From assembly GCA_024400295.1 (NCBI GenBank), contig JAKSNA010000008.1:1-64000 (forward strand): 64,000 nt of DNA. Reading direction: 5' to 3'. Below the pieces are notes generated by a model. It had not been told where the DNA came from and did no database searches. It saw only the letters and a list, made by a program, of their open reading frames with translations. Origin of the DNA: Bacteroidales bacterium (GTDB lineage Bacteria; Bacteroidota; Bacteroidia; Bacteroidales; F082). Below are positions 50,947 to 59,263 of this stretch, piece after piece. A program made the position numbers and the translations under genes. Position 1 is the stretch's first letter, and every line of letters starts with the position of its first letter.

Positions 50947-53900
50947 ATGTATAAGATTACCTCACACCCCATCCTCGACATCGCCGAGAGCGAGAGCGTC
51001 GAGTTCACTTTCAACGGGAAGACAGTCAGTGGCCGTAAGGGCTACACCATCGCAGCCGCCCTGCATCAGGCGGGATTTCCAATACACAGCCACAGCATCG
51101 ACGGCCGCGTGCGCTCGCTTGAGTGCGGCATCGGCAAATGCGGCGCCTGCGAGATGCTCGTTGACGGCAAGATACGCCGCATCTGCGTCACACTTGTTGA
51201 CGGCGTGAAAGAGGTCCGCGAGATCCCGAAGGACCATCAGCCGGAGACGAGCGACAACCCGCAGACCGAAGTGAAGATCTACAAGACCACCGTCGCCATC
51301 ATCGGCGCAGGCCCCGCCGGTCTCGCCTGCCGCGAACAGCTCAACAAACTCGGCATCCCGAACATCGTCATCGACAACAACGCCAAGATCGGCGGACAGT
51401 TCAACATGCAGACCCACCAGTTCTTCTTCTTCGAGAAAGAGAAGAAATTCGGCGGGATGCGCGGCTTCGACATCGCCAAGACGCTCGCCGGCGACAACCA
51501 CGAAAGCATACTGCTCAACAACATGGTGTGGGACATCCTCGAAGGACGGCGTGTGGGTATCAAAAATATTGTCACTCAAGAGATTGCATACGTTGACGCG
51601 GAACATATCGTGGTGGCGACGGGCGCACTGCCGTTCATGCCGACGTTCGAGAACGACGACCTCCCTGGCGTCTATACCGCCGCCGTCTTCCAGAAGATGA
51701 TGAACCAGGAGCACACGCTCCTCGGCAAGAGAGTCCTTACCGTCGGCGCGGGCAACATCGGCTACCTCACCTCATACCAGGGGATGCAGGCCGGAGCGCA
51801 TATCAGAGCCATCATCGAAGGCATGGACCACGAGGGCGGCTTCCCTGTACAGGCCAACCGCGTGCGTCGTCTCGGCATCCCGATCATGACGTCACACGTG
51901 CTGCTGAAGGCCATTCCTAACGAAGACCACACCGGCATCGTCGGGGCGGTCATCGCCGAATGCAAGAACTTCAAACCGATTCCTGGAACGGAAAAAGTAA
52001 TCGACGACATCGACATTATTAATATATGTACAGGTCTCATCCCCGACAACAGGATGCTGACCAAGGCGAGGAACGTGTTCGGCCTGAACTCCTACGGCGT
52101 CGGCGACGCGGTGCGCATCGGCGAAGGCACAAGCGCGGTGCTGCGCGGACGTCAGGCGGCGTTCGAGATCGCGATGAACATGTCGGTGCGTTTCAACTAC
52201 GACGAATACCTCGATGTGTCAAAGCAATACGTCGAGTCACAGCAACATCCTGTCAGGGTCATCGAAGAGCCGCGCAAGCCGTCGGCGGAACGCATGACAG
52301 CGAAGCCGTTTGTCATGGCCGACTGCCTCTACGGTTTCGCCTGCAACCCGTGTTCGTTCTCCTGCCCGCAAGGCGCGATAACGAAGATCAGCACCTCGCT
52401 GACACCCGTCATCGACTACGACAAGTGCATCGGCTGCATGCAATGCGTCAACCACTGCCCGGGCCTCGCCATCTTCGGCTACGACCTCAAGAAAAACACG
52501 CTCTTCCTCCCTGTCGAATACGATGTCCCGGAAGGCGTCGGCGTTTATCTCGTCGATGACAACGGAAAGAAAGTCGGCGAAGGCGTCGTGGAGAAGATTC
52601 TGAAGAAGGACAACAAGACCAACGTGGCTCGTGTGAAAGCCGAAAACATTGAAGGCGAGGCACTTACCAATGCACGTGGTTTCATCATAAAAGAGAACTA
52701 TCCGAAGCCAATAGAGTTCAAGCCGGCGGAAGAGGTGGAGACAGAGACATACGTCTGCCACTGCGAAGACGTGAAGTTGGAAGACCTGCTCGAAGCCATC
52801 GGCAACCGTAAGTTCATCTCCGTTGACGAGTTGAAGCACATCACGCGTCTCGGCATGGGTCCGTGCCGCGGACGTCGTTGCATCGCGAGGGCGAAGCAGA
52901 TCCTTCGCGGCTACGGCATCGAGGTGACAGGCGACAGCACGCCGCGCGCACCGATGGCGGCTGCGGTGACACTCGGCGACATCTACAACGGAAAGACCAA
53001 GGAGGTGTTCGTGTTCCCCGACAGCAACAACGTGAAGAGAGAAGAGGTGCGCGTCCTCGTGGCGGGCGGCGGCATGGCCGGCTCGGCGCTGTTCAGATAT
53101 TTCGCCGAGGCGAAGATGAACCCGGTCCTCATCAACTTCGAGCGCGGCTCCACATGGCGCTGCATCGGCGGCGGACGTCCGGCGTTCTCCAACCCCGACA
53201 TCTCCGACATCGCCAACCACAACCTCGAGATCTTCAAGGAGAACCAGGCAAAACACAATATCGGACTGAAGATGACGCGCTACGTCAACCTCGTTCACGA
53301 CGAGGCGACATACAAGGCTCTCGACGCCTCACGCGCATGGTCGGACGCTTACATGATCGAGAAGAAAGACTTCCAGAAGGAGATCTCCCCGCTCTGGAAC
53401 ATGAACAACAACGCCTACTCACATGCCCTGATCTCCAACGACTGCTGGCAGGCGATACCGGGGAAGACCATCGACTACGTGCGCGGCCTCGCCCGCGGCC
53501 TCGGCGGACGCCTCATGGAAGACTGCGAGCTCCTTGAAGTCCACAAGAGCGGCGACAAATACGTGGCGTTGGTCAGGACACACGAGAAACAATACGTCGA
53601 GTTCACCTGCGAGCACTTCGTCAACGCCATGGGGCCTGGGGCGGAGAAGTTTACCGACATGCTCGGCATCGACACGCGACTCTACCCTGTCAAGCACCAG
53701 GCATTCATCACGCGCCGCATCGCCAACCTCGGTGTCAAGGGCGACTCATTAGACATGATCATCGACCGCCGTCATTACAAAGGATTCAGCGCGGTTTACG
53801 GACAGCAGTTCGCGCACACCGGACAGATCATCGGCTGCGCCTCGCCCGACTGCGACGCCTACGAAGCCAACAAGAACCTGAAATTCAACAGCAAGGAGTT

Positions 53901-54171
53901 CTTGCAGGTGGTGAGCGAGATGTTCGCCGACTGGATCCCGAACCTCGCGAGCGTCGGCTTCCACGCATGCTGGGCGGGCTACTACACCGAGCCGCGTTAC
54001 ATCGTTGACCCGGAGGTCGGCTTGCTCGTCGGACTGCGCGGCCACGGCTTCATGCTCAGCCAGTACCTCGCGAAGATCTATGTCGATAAATATCTCGGGA
54101 AGCCGGTGCCGGGTTACATGGAAGACCTGAAACTCAGCGGCAACGGCTTGAGCGAGAACGCGTTCAAGTAG
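50947..54171 (+). CDS. Fused HcnABC-like amino acid dehydrogenase (2Fe-2S, FAD, 4Fe-4S, BFD and DAO domains in one chain)
   Basis: The 1074 residues join modules that are separate subunits in hydrogen cyanide synthase, hydroxyproline and opine dehydrogenases. In order they are: a 2Fe-2S ferredoxin domain (Cys cluster CGIGKCGACEMLVDG, about 60-80); a pyridine-nucleotide-type FAD domain (IIGAGPAGLACREQL near 118, TVGAGNIGYLTSYQG near 268); a 4Fe-4S region with CIGCMQCVNHCPG from residue 494 and a Cys-rich partner (CLYGFACNPCSFSCP); a BFD-like 2Fe-2S domain (CHCEDV near 604, GPCRGRRC); and a DAO-type FAD domain (VAGGGMAGSALF near 706) up to GLRGHGFMLSQYLAK. It should oxidise an amino or imino acid and pass electrons through the clusters. 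The substrate is unknown. Confidence 0.82.
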   Translation: MYKITSHPILDIAESESVEFTFNGKTVSGRKGYTIAAALHQAGFPIHSHSIDGRVRSLECGIGKCGACEMLVDGKIRRICVTLVDGVKEVREIPKDHQPETSDNPQTEVKIYKTTVAIIGAGPAGLACREQLNKLGIPNIVIDNNAKIGGQFNMQTHQFFFFEKEKKFGGMRGFDIAKTLAGDNHESILLNNMVWDILEGRRVGIKNIVTQEIAYVDAEHIVVATGALPFMPTFENDDLPGVYTAAVFQKMMNQEHTLLGKRVLTVGAGNIGYLTSYQGMQAGAHIRAIIEGMDHEGGFPVQANRVRRLGIPIMTSHVLLKAIPNEDHTGIVGAVIAECKNFKPIPGTEKVIDDIDIINICTGLIPDNRMLTKARNVFGLNSYGVGDAVRIGEGTSAVLRGRQAAFEIAMNMSVRFNYDEYLDVSKQYVESQQHPVRVIEEPRKPSAERMTAKPFVMADCLYGFACNPCSFSCPQGAITKISTSLTPVIDYDKCIGCMQCVNHCPGLAIFGYDLKKNTLFLPVEYDVPEGVGVYLVDDNGKKVGEGVVEKILKKDNKTNVARVKAENIEGEALTNARGFIIKENYPKPIEFKPAEEVETETYVCHCEDVKLEDLLEAIGNRKFISVDELKHITRLGMGPCRGRRCIARAKQILRGYGIEVTGDSTPRAPMAAAVTLGDIYNGKTKEVFVFPDSNNVKREEVRVLVAGGGMAGSALFRYFAEAKMNPVLINFERGSTWRCIGGGRPAFSNPDISDIANHNLEIFKENQAKHNIGLKMTRYVNLVHDEATYKALDASRAWSDAYMIEKKDFQKEISPLWNMNNNAYSHALISNDCWQAIPGKTIDYVRGLARGLGGRLMEDCELLEVHKSGDKYVALVRTHEKQYVEFTCEHFVNAMGPGAEKFTDMLGIDTRLYPVKHQAFITRRIANLGVKGDSLDMIIDRRHYKGFSAVYGQQFAHTGQIIGCASPDCDAYEANKNLKFNSKEFLQVVSEMFADWIPNLASVGFHACWAGYYTEPRYIVDPEVGLLVGLRGHGFMLSQYLAKIYVDKYLGKPVPGYMEDLKLSGNGLSENAFK

Positions 54172-54468
54172 GATTACACAAATACAATTATCACGCGCGG
54201 AAACAAAAACTGAAAAACAATTCACGCTCGACGCACTTACAGAACCTGGGAATCCACTTCCAAGTCTGAAAGCTGTTTCGAACTTTGAATAATTTCGCCA
54301 TATTCCAGAAGCCGCGTTAGAGAATGACATAACCAGTTTACAATGTGTGCAGATTGTCGCAAATCAAGACGTACCACCCCGAACTCATTATGTGTAAATG
54401 ATTGGTAATAAACACCCATACCCCTTGAAAAATATGTGAAAATCATTTAGCCAAATCAAAAAATATTG
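54172..54468. other. Intergenic stretch between the dehydrogenase and restriction genes
   Basis: No gene can be supported. A minus-strand frame of 69 codons (54237-54446) has no recognisable motif and no promoter. No clear terminator follows the dehydrogenase stop. Confidence 0.5.
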
Positions 54469-54476
54469 TAATTTTG
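54469..54476 (+). promoter_or_regulatory. -7 promoter element of the restriction-modification operon
   Basis: TAATTTTG followed by C matches TAnnTTTG. Transcription from here would give a leader of about 145 nt before the ATG at 54627. Confidence 0.65.
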
Positions 54477-54480
54477 CATC

Positions 54481-54566
54481 GTGATTCGAGAGAATGTTCG
54501 GGTCACGCTGCAAAGTCATACGTCTGACGATGGGTTCAAAGGTGGTTACTTCCCATCTGAGAGACG
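54481..54566 (+). promoter_or_regulatory. Structured leader RNA upstream of the restriction endonuclease gene
   Basis: Hairpin 1 pairs GTGATTCGA (54481-54489) with TCGGGTCAC (54498-54506), nine pairs including two G-U. Hairpin 2 has an outer stem CGTCT/AGACG (54521-54525 with 54562-54566) and an inner stem GATGGG/CCCATC (54529-54534 with 54552-54557). Both lie right after the transcription start. No known riboswitch or small RNA family is recognised. It could be a regulator of the downstream nuclease or an independent small RNA. Confidence 0.45.
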
Positions 54567-54626
54567 AAAAGTGAATTTACAGAACTCCACATTTATTTTG
54601 TTTTATTAACAGATACCAAAAATATT

Positions 54627-55253
54627 ATGAATGTTATTTTCGACCGCTCTAAACATGTTTTTCGTTCTGATGTTTTTGCAGAAATTATCAAGGACACGAT
54701 TAGATTTTTCAATGGGACACCAGTTCATCTGCTGCCACCACCGGAGAACTTTATAGGGGCGGGAGTGTATGCCATATACTATATTGGGGAAAGTCCTCTG
54801 TATAAACATCTTTATGAAGCTAACCGTATTAGTTTTGAGCAACCGATATATGTAGGTAAAGCTGTTCCTCGTGGTTGGAGACAAGCCCGTCTTCAGGAAG
54901 CGTCAAATGAACTTTTCACCCGCTTAAATGATCATGAGAACAGTATAGTTCAGGCTAAAAATCTGCGTATTGATGATTTTCGTTGCAGGTTTATGATACT
55001 TGAAGATGCTGCCGCTGACATGATTGGCACTGTCGAAGCTTCATTAATTCGCCAATACAAACCGATTTGGAATAGTTGCATTGATGGATTTGGCAATCAC
55101 GATCCAGGAAGCGGCAGATATGACCAAGCCAAATCTGACTGGGACATTTTGCATCCTGGTAGAGAATGGGCAGATAGATTAAGGGGCGAACATACTACTC
55201 AAAAGGAAATAAAAAGAAAAGCACTGGCATATTACAACGATTGCGATGAATAG
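54627..55253 (+). CDS. Type II restriction endonuclease, Eco29kI family (GIY-YIG)
   Basis: The 208-residue GIY-YIG nuclease resembles R.Eco29kI from end to end. The first tyrosine lies in GAGVYAIYYIGE and the second in QPIYVGKAVPRGW (about 75-87). The catalytic Arg/His region is FTRLNDHENSI, the metal-binding Glu is in GTVEASLIRQYKPIWNSCID, and GFGNHDPGSGRY, LHPGREWADRL is the characteristic tail. Eco29kI cuts CCGC^GG, so the same site is a reasonable prediction. Its end overlaps the methyltransferase start by 8 bp, so both are made together. Codon use is more A/T-rich than in the flanking dehydrogenase gene, as expected for a mobile restriction module. Confidence 0.88.
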   Translation: MNVIFDRSKHVFRSDVFAEIIKDTIRFFNGTPVHLLPPPENFIGAGVYAIYYIGESPLYKHLYEANRISFEQPIYVGKAVPRGWRQARLQEASNELFTRLNDHENSIVQAKNLRIDDFRCRFMILEDAAADMIGTVEASLIRQYKPIWNSCIDGFGNHDPGSGRYDQAKSDWDILHPGREWADRLRGEHTTQKEIKRKALAYYNDCDE

Positions 55254-56370
55254 CATAGAGATATTTTCGGGTGCCGGCGGTCTTGCAAAAGGTTTAGAAC
55301 TGGCAGGTACAAAACATCAGGCGTTCATCGAATGGAATGCTGATGCCTGCAATACATTGCGCATGAACTACGACCGTGACATCATCTTTCAAGGGGATGT
55401 GCGCAATTTTAATTTTGATGACTATAAAAACAAAAGTGTTGACATCATTGCCGGAGGCCCTCCGTGTCAGCCATTTTCGCTCGGTGGCAAGGCCAAGGGG
55501 AATGACGATGAACGAGATATGTTTCCGGCAGCTATTTCGGCTATTCGTACATTGATGCCCAAAGCTTTCATATTCGAAAACGTAAAGGGTTTACTTCGAG
55601 ATTCTTTTGCGGAATATTTCCGTTTCATTATCCTACAGCTTACTTATCCAGAAGTGGAGTTAAAATCCGATAATTGGCGCGAAAATTTTTCCGTCTTACA
55701 AGATATTGAAAAAAAACAGAATCATAACACCACGAAATATAACGTAACTTACCAACTCGTCAACGCCGCTGATTATGGAGTCCCCCAAAAGCGTGAGCGT
55801 GTCATCATTGTTGGCCTTCGAAGCGATCTCAACATCAAATGGACTTTTCCTGAGAAAACACATAGTGAGGATGCTTTACTTTGGGCCAAATATGTGACTG
55901 GCGATTATTGGGAGCATCATCATATTGCAAACCCAGAAAGCGGAAAAGTCTGCAAAGAGATGCGCAGACAGCTAATGAATCGATACGGTATGTGGTCACC
56001 CGAGCTAAAGCCTTGGAGAACAATGCGTGATGCCTTCGAGGGACTTGGTGAACCTAATGGCCACGGCGAGCACAGTTTACGTAAGGGAGCGAAAGCCTAT
56101 CCTGGGCACACTGGCAGTGACATAGATGAACCGTCAAAAACCATAAAGGCCGGTGGTCATGGTGTGCCTGGCGGCGAGAATACAGTTCGTTTGCCTGACG
56201 GAACAATACGCTATCTGTCAGTACTCGAGGCAAAACGAATACAAACCTTCCCCGACGACTACATCATTACAGGACCTTGGGGAGAGGCTATGCGACAGCT
56301 TGGCAATGCCGTTCCTGTCCATCTTGCTTACATTGTCGGTAATTCCGTGATAAAAGCTGTAAATAGCTAA
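55246..56370 (+). CDS. DNA (cytosine-5-)-methyltransferase of the Eco29kI-type system
   Basis: The 374-residue C5 methyltransferase has the ordered motifs: I IEIFSGAGGLAKGLELAG, IV GGPPCQPFSLGGKAKG with the catalytic Cys near residue 75, VI AFIFENVKGLL, VIII PQKRERVIIVGLR, and IX/X ETKR-type AKRIQTFPDDYIITG with QLGNAVPVHLAYIVGNSV. The target-recognition region lies between VIII and IX. It overlaps the endonuclease gene and should protect the same CCGCGG site. Such sites occur in the flanking housekeeping genes (for example 746-751, 1759-1764, 4065-4070), so host DNA needs this protection. Confidence 0.93.
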   Translation: MNSIEIFSGAGGLAKGLELAGTKHQAFIEWNADACNTLRMNYDRDIIFQGDVRNFNFDDYKNKSVDIIAGGPPCQPFSLGGKAKGNDDERDMFPAAISAIRTLMPKAFIFENVKGLLRDSFAEYFRFIILQLTYPEVELKSDNWRENFSVLQDIEKKQNHNTTKYNVTYQLVNAADYGVPQKRERVIIVGLRSDLNIKWTFPEKTHSEDALLWAKYVTGDYWEHHHIANPESGKVCKEMRRQLMNRYGMWSPELKPWRTMRDAFEGLGEPNGHGEHSLRKGAKAYPGHTGSDIDEPSKTIKAGGHGVPGGENTVRLPDGTIRYLSVLEAKRIQTFPDDYIITGPWGEAMRQLGNAVPVHLAYIVGNSVIKAVNS

Positions 56371-56427
56371 TGTTTATTGCCCGTTAATTCTACTTCATCT
56401 TTCAAATTGAAATATCGGTGTCCGATA

Positions 56428-56490
56428 AAACTTTTTTAAAGACGAAAACCAAGGGCTGATTTCCGTTTTCAGTTTTTATCGGACAGAAAT
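56428..56490. repeat. 63-bp direct repeat, copy A, downstream of the AAA ATPase gene
   Basis: It begins AAACTTTTTTAAAGACGAAA and ends TATCGGACAGAAAT. It matches copy B at 57788-57850 at 58 of 63 positions. Copy A also has flanking arms TGTCCGATAAAA (56419-56430) and TTTTATCGGACA (56474-56485), so it can fold into a long hairpin with inner GAAAAC/GTTTTC pairs. Confidence 0.9.
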
Positions 56491-56493
56491 AGT

Positions 56494-57624
56494 CTAAAAC
56501 ATCCGTTTCAACCATTGATCCATGAAGCGATCGTAAACCATATAACCTTCGGGGAGACGATAGAGAAGCTCTTTTTCAGTGAGGACATCAAGTGCGGTTT
56601 TGACGCTGCTGGCTCCGGCAAGATTGTGCTTGCCGATGAACTCTTTGCTTAGAGGTTGCCCAACGATTCCTTCGACAGCTATGGCACGCAAAAGCGATGA
56701 CTGATTGATTGTGAGGAAAGACATAAGATTTTCGTATTGTGGCGACTTGCTTTTGACAACATCGAGAACTGCTTCTTTGAGTTGAGAAACAGTGGATATG
56801 TTTTTGTATTGTTCGTAGAAACGGTTTAAAATTGTTTGGATATACCATGTGTAGCCGTCGAACATGATGTAGAGTTCGTGAAAGATATCGTGACTTAGGC
56901 TGCCCTTGTTTTTTACAAAAAAGCCGTTGGCGAACTGATAATAGGTTTCTTCCTCAAGCGGGGCAAGATTCATCATTTCGGTGCTTTGATAGAAAGGACG
57001 CTTCGGCGATGTAAACATCTCAAACATGAGATGTTTTTTACTGCCGGAGAATATGAAGTGCACATTGTGGGCGAACTGGATGTAGGATCGTAACAAGGCT
57101 TCGGTGCCAGTTTCGGGATATTCGTTGATTTGCTGAAACTCGTCGATGGCTATGAAAACCTCGCGCTGGAGCTTGCCGAGATAGCCGAAGATGTTGCGTA
57201 TGGTAATGTCGGACTGTGAGGGTTCGACACTAACCGACACGCTTGGCATGCCTGTCAAGGCATCAAGACCTACGACTGGACGCAACGAAGCCAGCATATC
57301 GAGAGCCTTGCGGCCGAACATCCTGGTTCGGGATAGTGATTCGTTGAGAACAGCACTGCCGAGCATACGCACTAACTCACTCTGATTTTTGGTAGGAAAG
57401 ATGTCGATGTAGATACAGAGAGCATCCTTGTTTTCGGCTTTTATTTGATGAAAAGAGTTCCAAATAAGTCCTGTTTTGCCTAATCTACGTGGAGAAATAA
57501 GTGTAACATTTCGCCCATTATAGAGGGTTGAAGACAGTTTTTTGGTTTCTTCGATGCGGTCACAAAAATAATCGGGATCTTCGTAACCTTGGCAAATAAA
57601 AGGGTTTACAAGTTTTTTCTTCAT
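56494..57624 (-). CDS. AAA/STAND-type ATPase (archaeal-ATPase-like)
   Basis: The 376-residue P-loop ATPase has an N-terminal NPFICQGYEDPDYFCDR lead, Walker A LISPRRLGKTGL (about 41-52), Walker B VFIAIDEFQQINEYP (about 155), sensor FIFSGSKKHLMFEMF, and a C-terminal winged helix (SSLLRAIAVEGIVGQPLSKE ... LTEKELLYRLPEGYMVYDR). These ATPases are common, highly duplicated accessory genes in Bacteroidales, with no settled function. The gene lies between two 63-bp direct repeats and behind a palindromic operator-like site, which suggests it was inserted as a unit. Confidence 0.83.
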   Translation of the reverse strand: MKKKLVNPFICQGYEDPDYFCDRIEETKKLSSTLYNGRNVTLISPRRLGKTGLIWNSFHQIKAENKDALCIYIDIFPTKNQSELVRMLGSAVLNESLSRTRMFGRKALDMLASLRPVVGLDALTGMPSVSVSVEPSQSDITIRNIFGYLGKLQREVFIAIDEFQQINEYPETGTEALLRSYIQFAHNVHFIFSGSKKHLMFEMFTSPKRPFYQSTEMMNLAPLEEETYYQFANGFFVKNKGSLSHDIFHELYIMFDGYTWYIQTILNRFYEQYKNISTVSQLKEAVLDVVKSKSPQYENLMSFLTINQSSLLRAIAVEGIVGQPLSKEFIGKHNLAGASSVKTALDVLTEKELLYRLPEGYMVYDRFMDQWLKRMF

Positions 57625-57651
57625 AACACTTACATAAAAATTAAATAAAAT

Positions 57652-57688
57652 GCATTACAGAAATTCCGTTACAGAAATTCCGTAATGC
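57652..57688 (-). promoter_or_regulatory. Operator-like palindrome at the AAA ATPase promoter
   Basis: GCATTAC (57652-57658) and GTAATGC (57682-57688) form the ends of an inverted repeat. The inside holds a direct repeat of TTACAGAAATTCCGT. It spans the expected transcription start just downstream of the -7 element, so a bound protein would block initiation. Confidence 0.6.
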
Positions 57689-57695
57689 AAAAATA
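57688..57695 (-). promoter_or_regulatory. -7 promoter element of the AAA ATPase gene
   Basis: The minus strand reads TATTTTTG followed by C, about 64 nt before the ATG at 57624. Its final G is shared with the palindrome. Confidence 0.6.
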
Positions 57696-57787
57696 GATAA
57701 AATTTGTTTATAGCACGCCAAAATATTATATGTTTTTTTATTTTGGCTTGAGATAAGCAAAAATAAAGCAAAAAGGCGTATATGTCT

Positions 57788-57850
57788 AAACTTTTTTGAA
57801 GACGAAAAACAAGTGCTGATTTCCGTTTTCAGTTTTTTTCGGACAGCAAT
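57788..57850. repeat. 63-bp direct repeat, copy B, upstream of the response regulator gene
   Basis: It begins AAACTTTTTTGAAGACGAAA and ends TTTCGGACAGCAAT, 58 of 63 identical to copy A. The left inverted arm is reduced to TGTCTAAAC, so it cannot form the full hairpin. It ends 13 bp before the -7 element of the response regulator. Confidence 0.9.
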
Positions 57851-57862
57851 GAAAAAATTTAG

Positions 57863-57870
57863 TACTTTTG
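57863..57870 (+). promoter_or_regulatory. -7 promoter element of the two-component operon
   Basis: TACTTTTG followed by CAG, 17 nt before the ATG at 57887. This is a vegetative-type promoter. No -24/-12 box or palindrome pair like those at the permease units is present. Confidence 0.65.
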
Positions 57871-57886
57871 CAGAAATTTCCCGCCC

Positions 57887-59263
57887 ATGAACCACAGCAT
57901 CCTCATCGTTGACGACAACCGCGGCATCCTCTCCGCGCTGAAACTCACTCTGAGCCACGACTTCAAGACAATAACGACACTCTCATCGCCGAAGACGCTC
58001 GTCAGCGAACTGTCAGAAAACCAATACGACGTTGTGCTTTTGGACATGAATTTCACCGAAGACACGAGCACCGGCAACGAAGGGCTTTTCTGGCTCTCGG
58101 AGATAAAAAGACGTTTCGACACCGAAGTCGTCCTTTTCACCGCCTACGCCGACATCGAACTTGCCGTCACCGGGATAAAACGCGGCGCATACGACTTCAT
58201 CGTGAAACCTTGGGACAACGAAAAACTCATCAAGACGCTTGTCGATGCGGCGAATCTGACAATAAAAAAACGTGATAAAAACGCGGAGACGCACCGCAGC
58301 ACTTCTCAATATCAGAATGAAAACGAATCCGTAAACAGAATGTTTTGGGGCGACTCCGCCGCCATGCAGTCACTGCGCCGCCTCGTGGAGAAAGCCGCCC
58401 CGAGCGACGCGAGCGTCCTCATCACAGGTGAGAACGGGACCGGCAAAGACCTGCTCGCCAAAGAGATACACGAGCTTTCATTAAGAAAATCAATGCCTTT
58501 CGTCGCCGTTGACATGGGTTCGATGCCGGAGACATTGTTCGAGAGCGAGCTGTTCGGGCACGTCAAAGGAGCCTTCACCGACGCCAAGAGCGACCGCGCC
58601 GGAAAGTTCGAGGCCGCCGGGAAAGGCACGCTTTTCCTCGACGAAATCGGGAACATCCCGCTGCATCTACAGGCGAAACTGCTCCGAGTGCTGCAAAGCC
58701 GCACCATCACGCGCATCGGCGACAACAAAGTGATCCCCGTTGACATACGCCTCGTCTGCGCCACAAACATGGACATCGAGAAAATGGTGAAAGACGGCTC
58801 CTTCCGCGAGGATTTATACTACAGAATCAACACGATAAAGATACAGCTGCCCTCATTGCGGCAACGACGCGAAGACATCATCCCGTTGGCGGAAATATTC
58901 ATCCAACGTTTTGCAAATCAATACAATAAAACTTTAAACGGAATCAGCGACGAGGCGAAGGAGACGCTCGTCAACTGCAAATGGGGAGGTAACATACGCG
59001 AGTTGCAGAACTGCATCGAGAAAGCGGTGGTGCTTTGCGACAGCACTACATTGCAGAAGTCTGACTTCCAACTGAATTATCTCGAATTATGGGAGCCCGA
59101 AGAACCGGCAAAAGCCGAAGAGAACGCGACACTCGACGAGATAGAGAAAAACGCCATCCTCAACGTGATGAGGAAATACGACGGGAACCTCACTCTCGTC
59201 GCCAAGCACCTGAATATCAGCCGGCAGACCCTTTACAACAAACTTAACAAATACGGCCTCTGA
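57887..59263 (+). CDS. NtrC-family sigma-54-dependent response regulator
   Basis: 458 residues in three parts. The receiver domain has acidic pair ILIVDDN, phospho-acceptor Asp53 in VVLLDMNF, Thr in LFTAYAD and Lys in FIVKPWD. The AAA+ domain has Walker A GENGTGKD near 181 and the sigma-54 contact loop HVKGAFTDAKSDRAGKFEAA near 228, with GAFTDA in place of GAFTGA. Walker B GTLFLDEIGNIP and an arginine finger in the DLYYRINTIKIQLPSLRQR region follow. The Fis-type HTH is AILNVMRKYDGNLTLVAKHL followed by NISRQTLYNKL. It should bind paired upstream palindromes and remodel sigma-54 holoenzyme. It is the natural candidate to control the four permease-unit promoters. It is coupled to the kinase gene by TGATG. 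Confidence 0.92.
   Translation: MNHSILIVDDNRGILSALKLTLSHDFKTITTLSSPKTLVSELSENQYDVVLLDMNFTEDTSTGNEGLFWLSEIKRRFDTEVVLFTAYADIELAVTGIKRGAYDFIVKPWDNEKLIKTLVDAANLTIKKRDKNAETHRSTSQYQNENESVNRMFWGDSAAMQSLRRLVEKAAPSDASVLITGENGTGKDLLAKEIHELSLRKSMPFVAVDMGSMPETLFESELFGHVKGAFTDAKSDRAGKFEAAGKGTLFLDEIGNIPLHLQAKLLRVLQSRTITRIGDNKVIPVDIRLVCATNMDIEKMVKDGSFREDLYYRINTIKIQLPSLRQRREDIIPLAEIFIQRFANQYNKTLNGISDEAKETLVNCKWGGNIRELQNCIEKAVVLCDSTTLQKSDFQLNYLELWEPEEPAKAEENATLDEIEKNAILNVMRKYDGNLTLVAKHLNISRQTLYNKLNKYGL

Noticed and set aside
52237..53298. Minus-strand open frame (353 codons) opposite the fused dehydrogenase
   Set aside because: It lies within a strongly supported gene, is rich in Val/Ala/Asp, has no recognisable motif, and is explained by G/C-rich codon positions.
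54237..54446. Minus-strand 69-codon frame between the dehydrogenase and restriction genes
   Set aside because: No motif, no promoter, and no coupling to a neighbour.
57788..57850. Copy B of the 63-bp repeat as an upstream activator site for the regulator's own gene
   Set aside because: Its CGGACA words differ from the GTCC-AAA-GGAC palindromes and there is no -24/-12 box. The gene has a vegetative -7 element, so autoregulation through sigma-54 is not supported.
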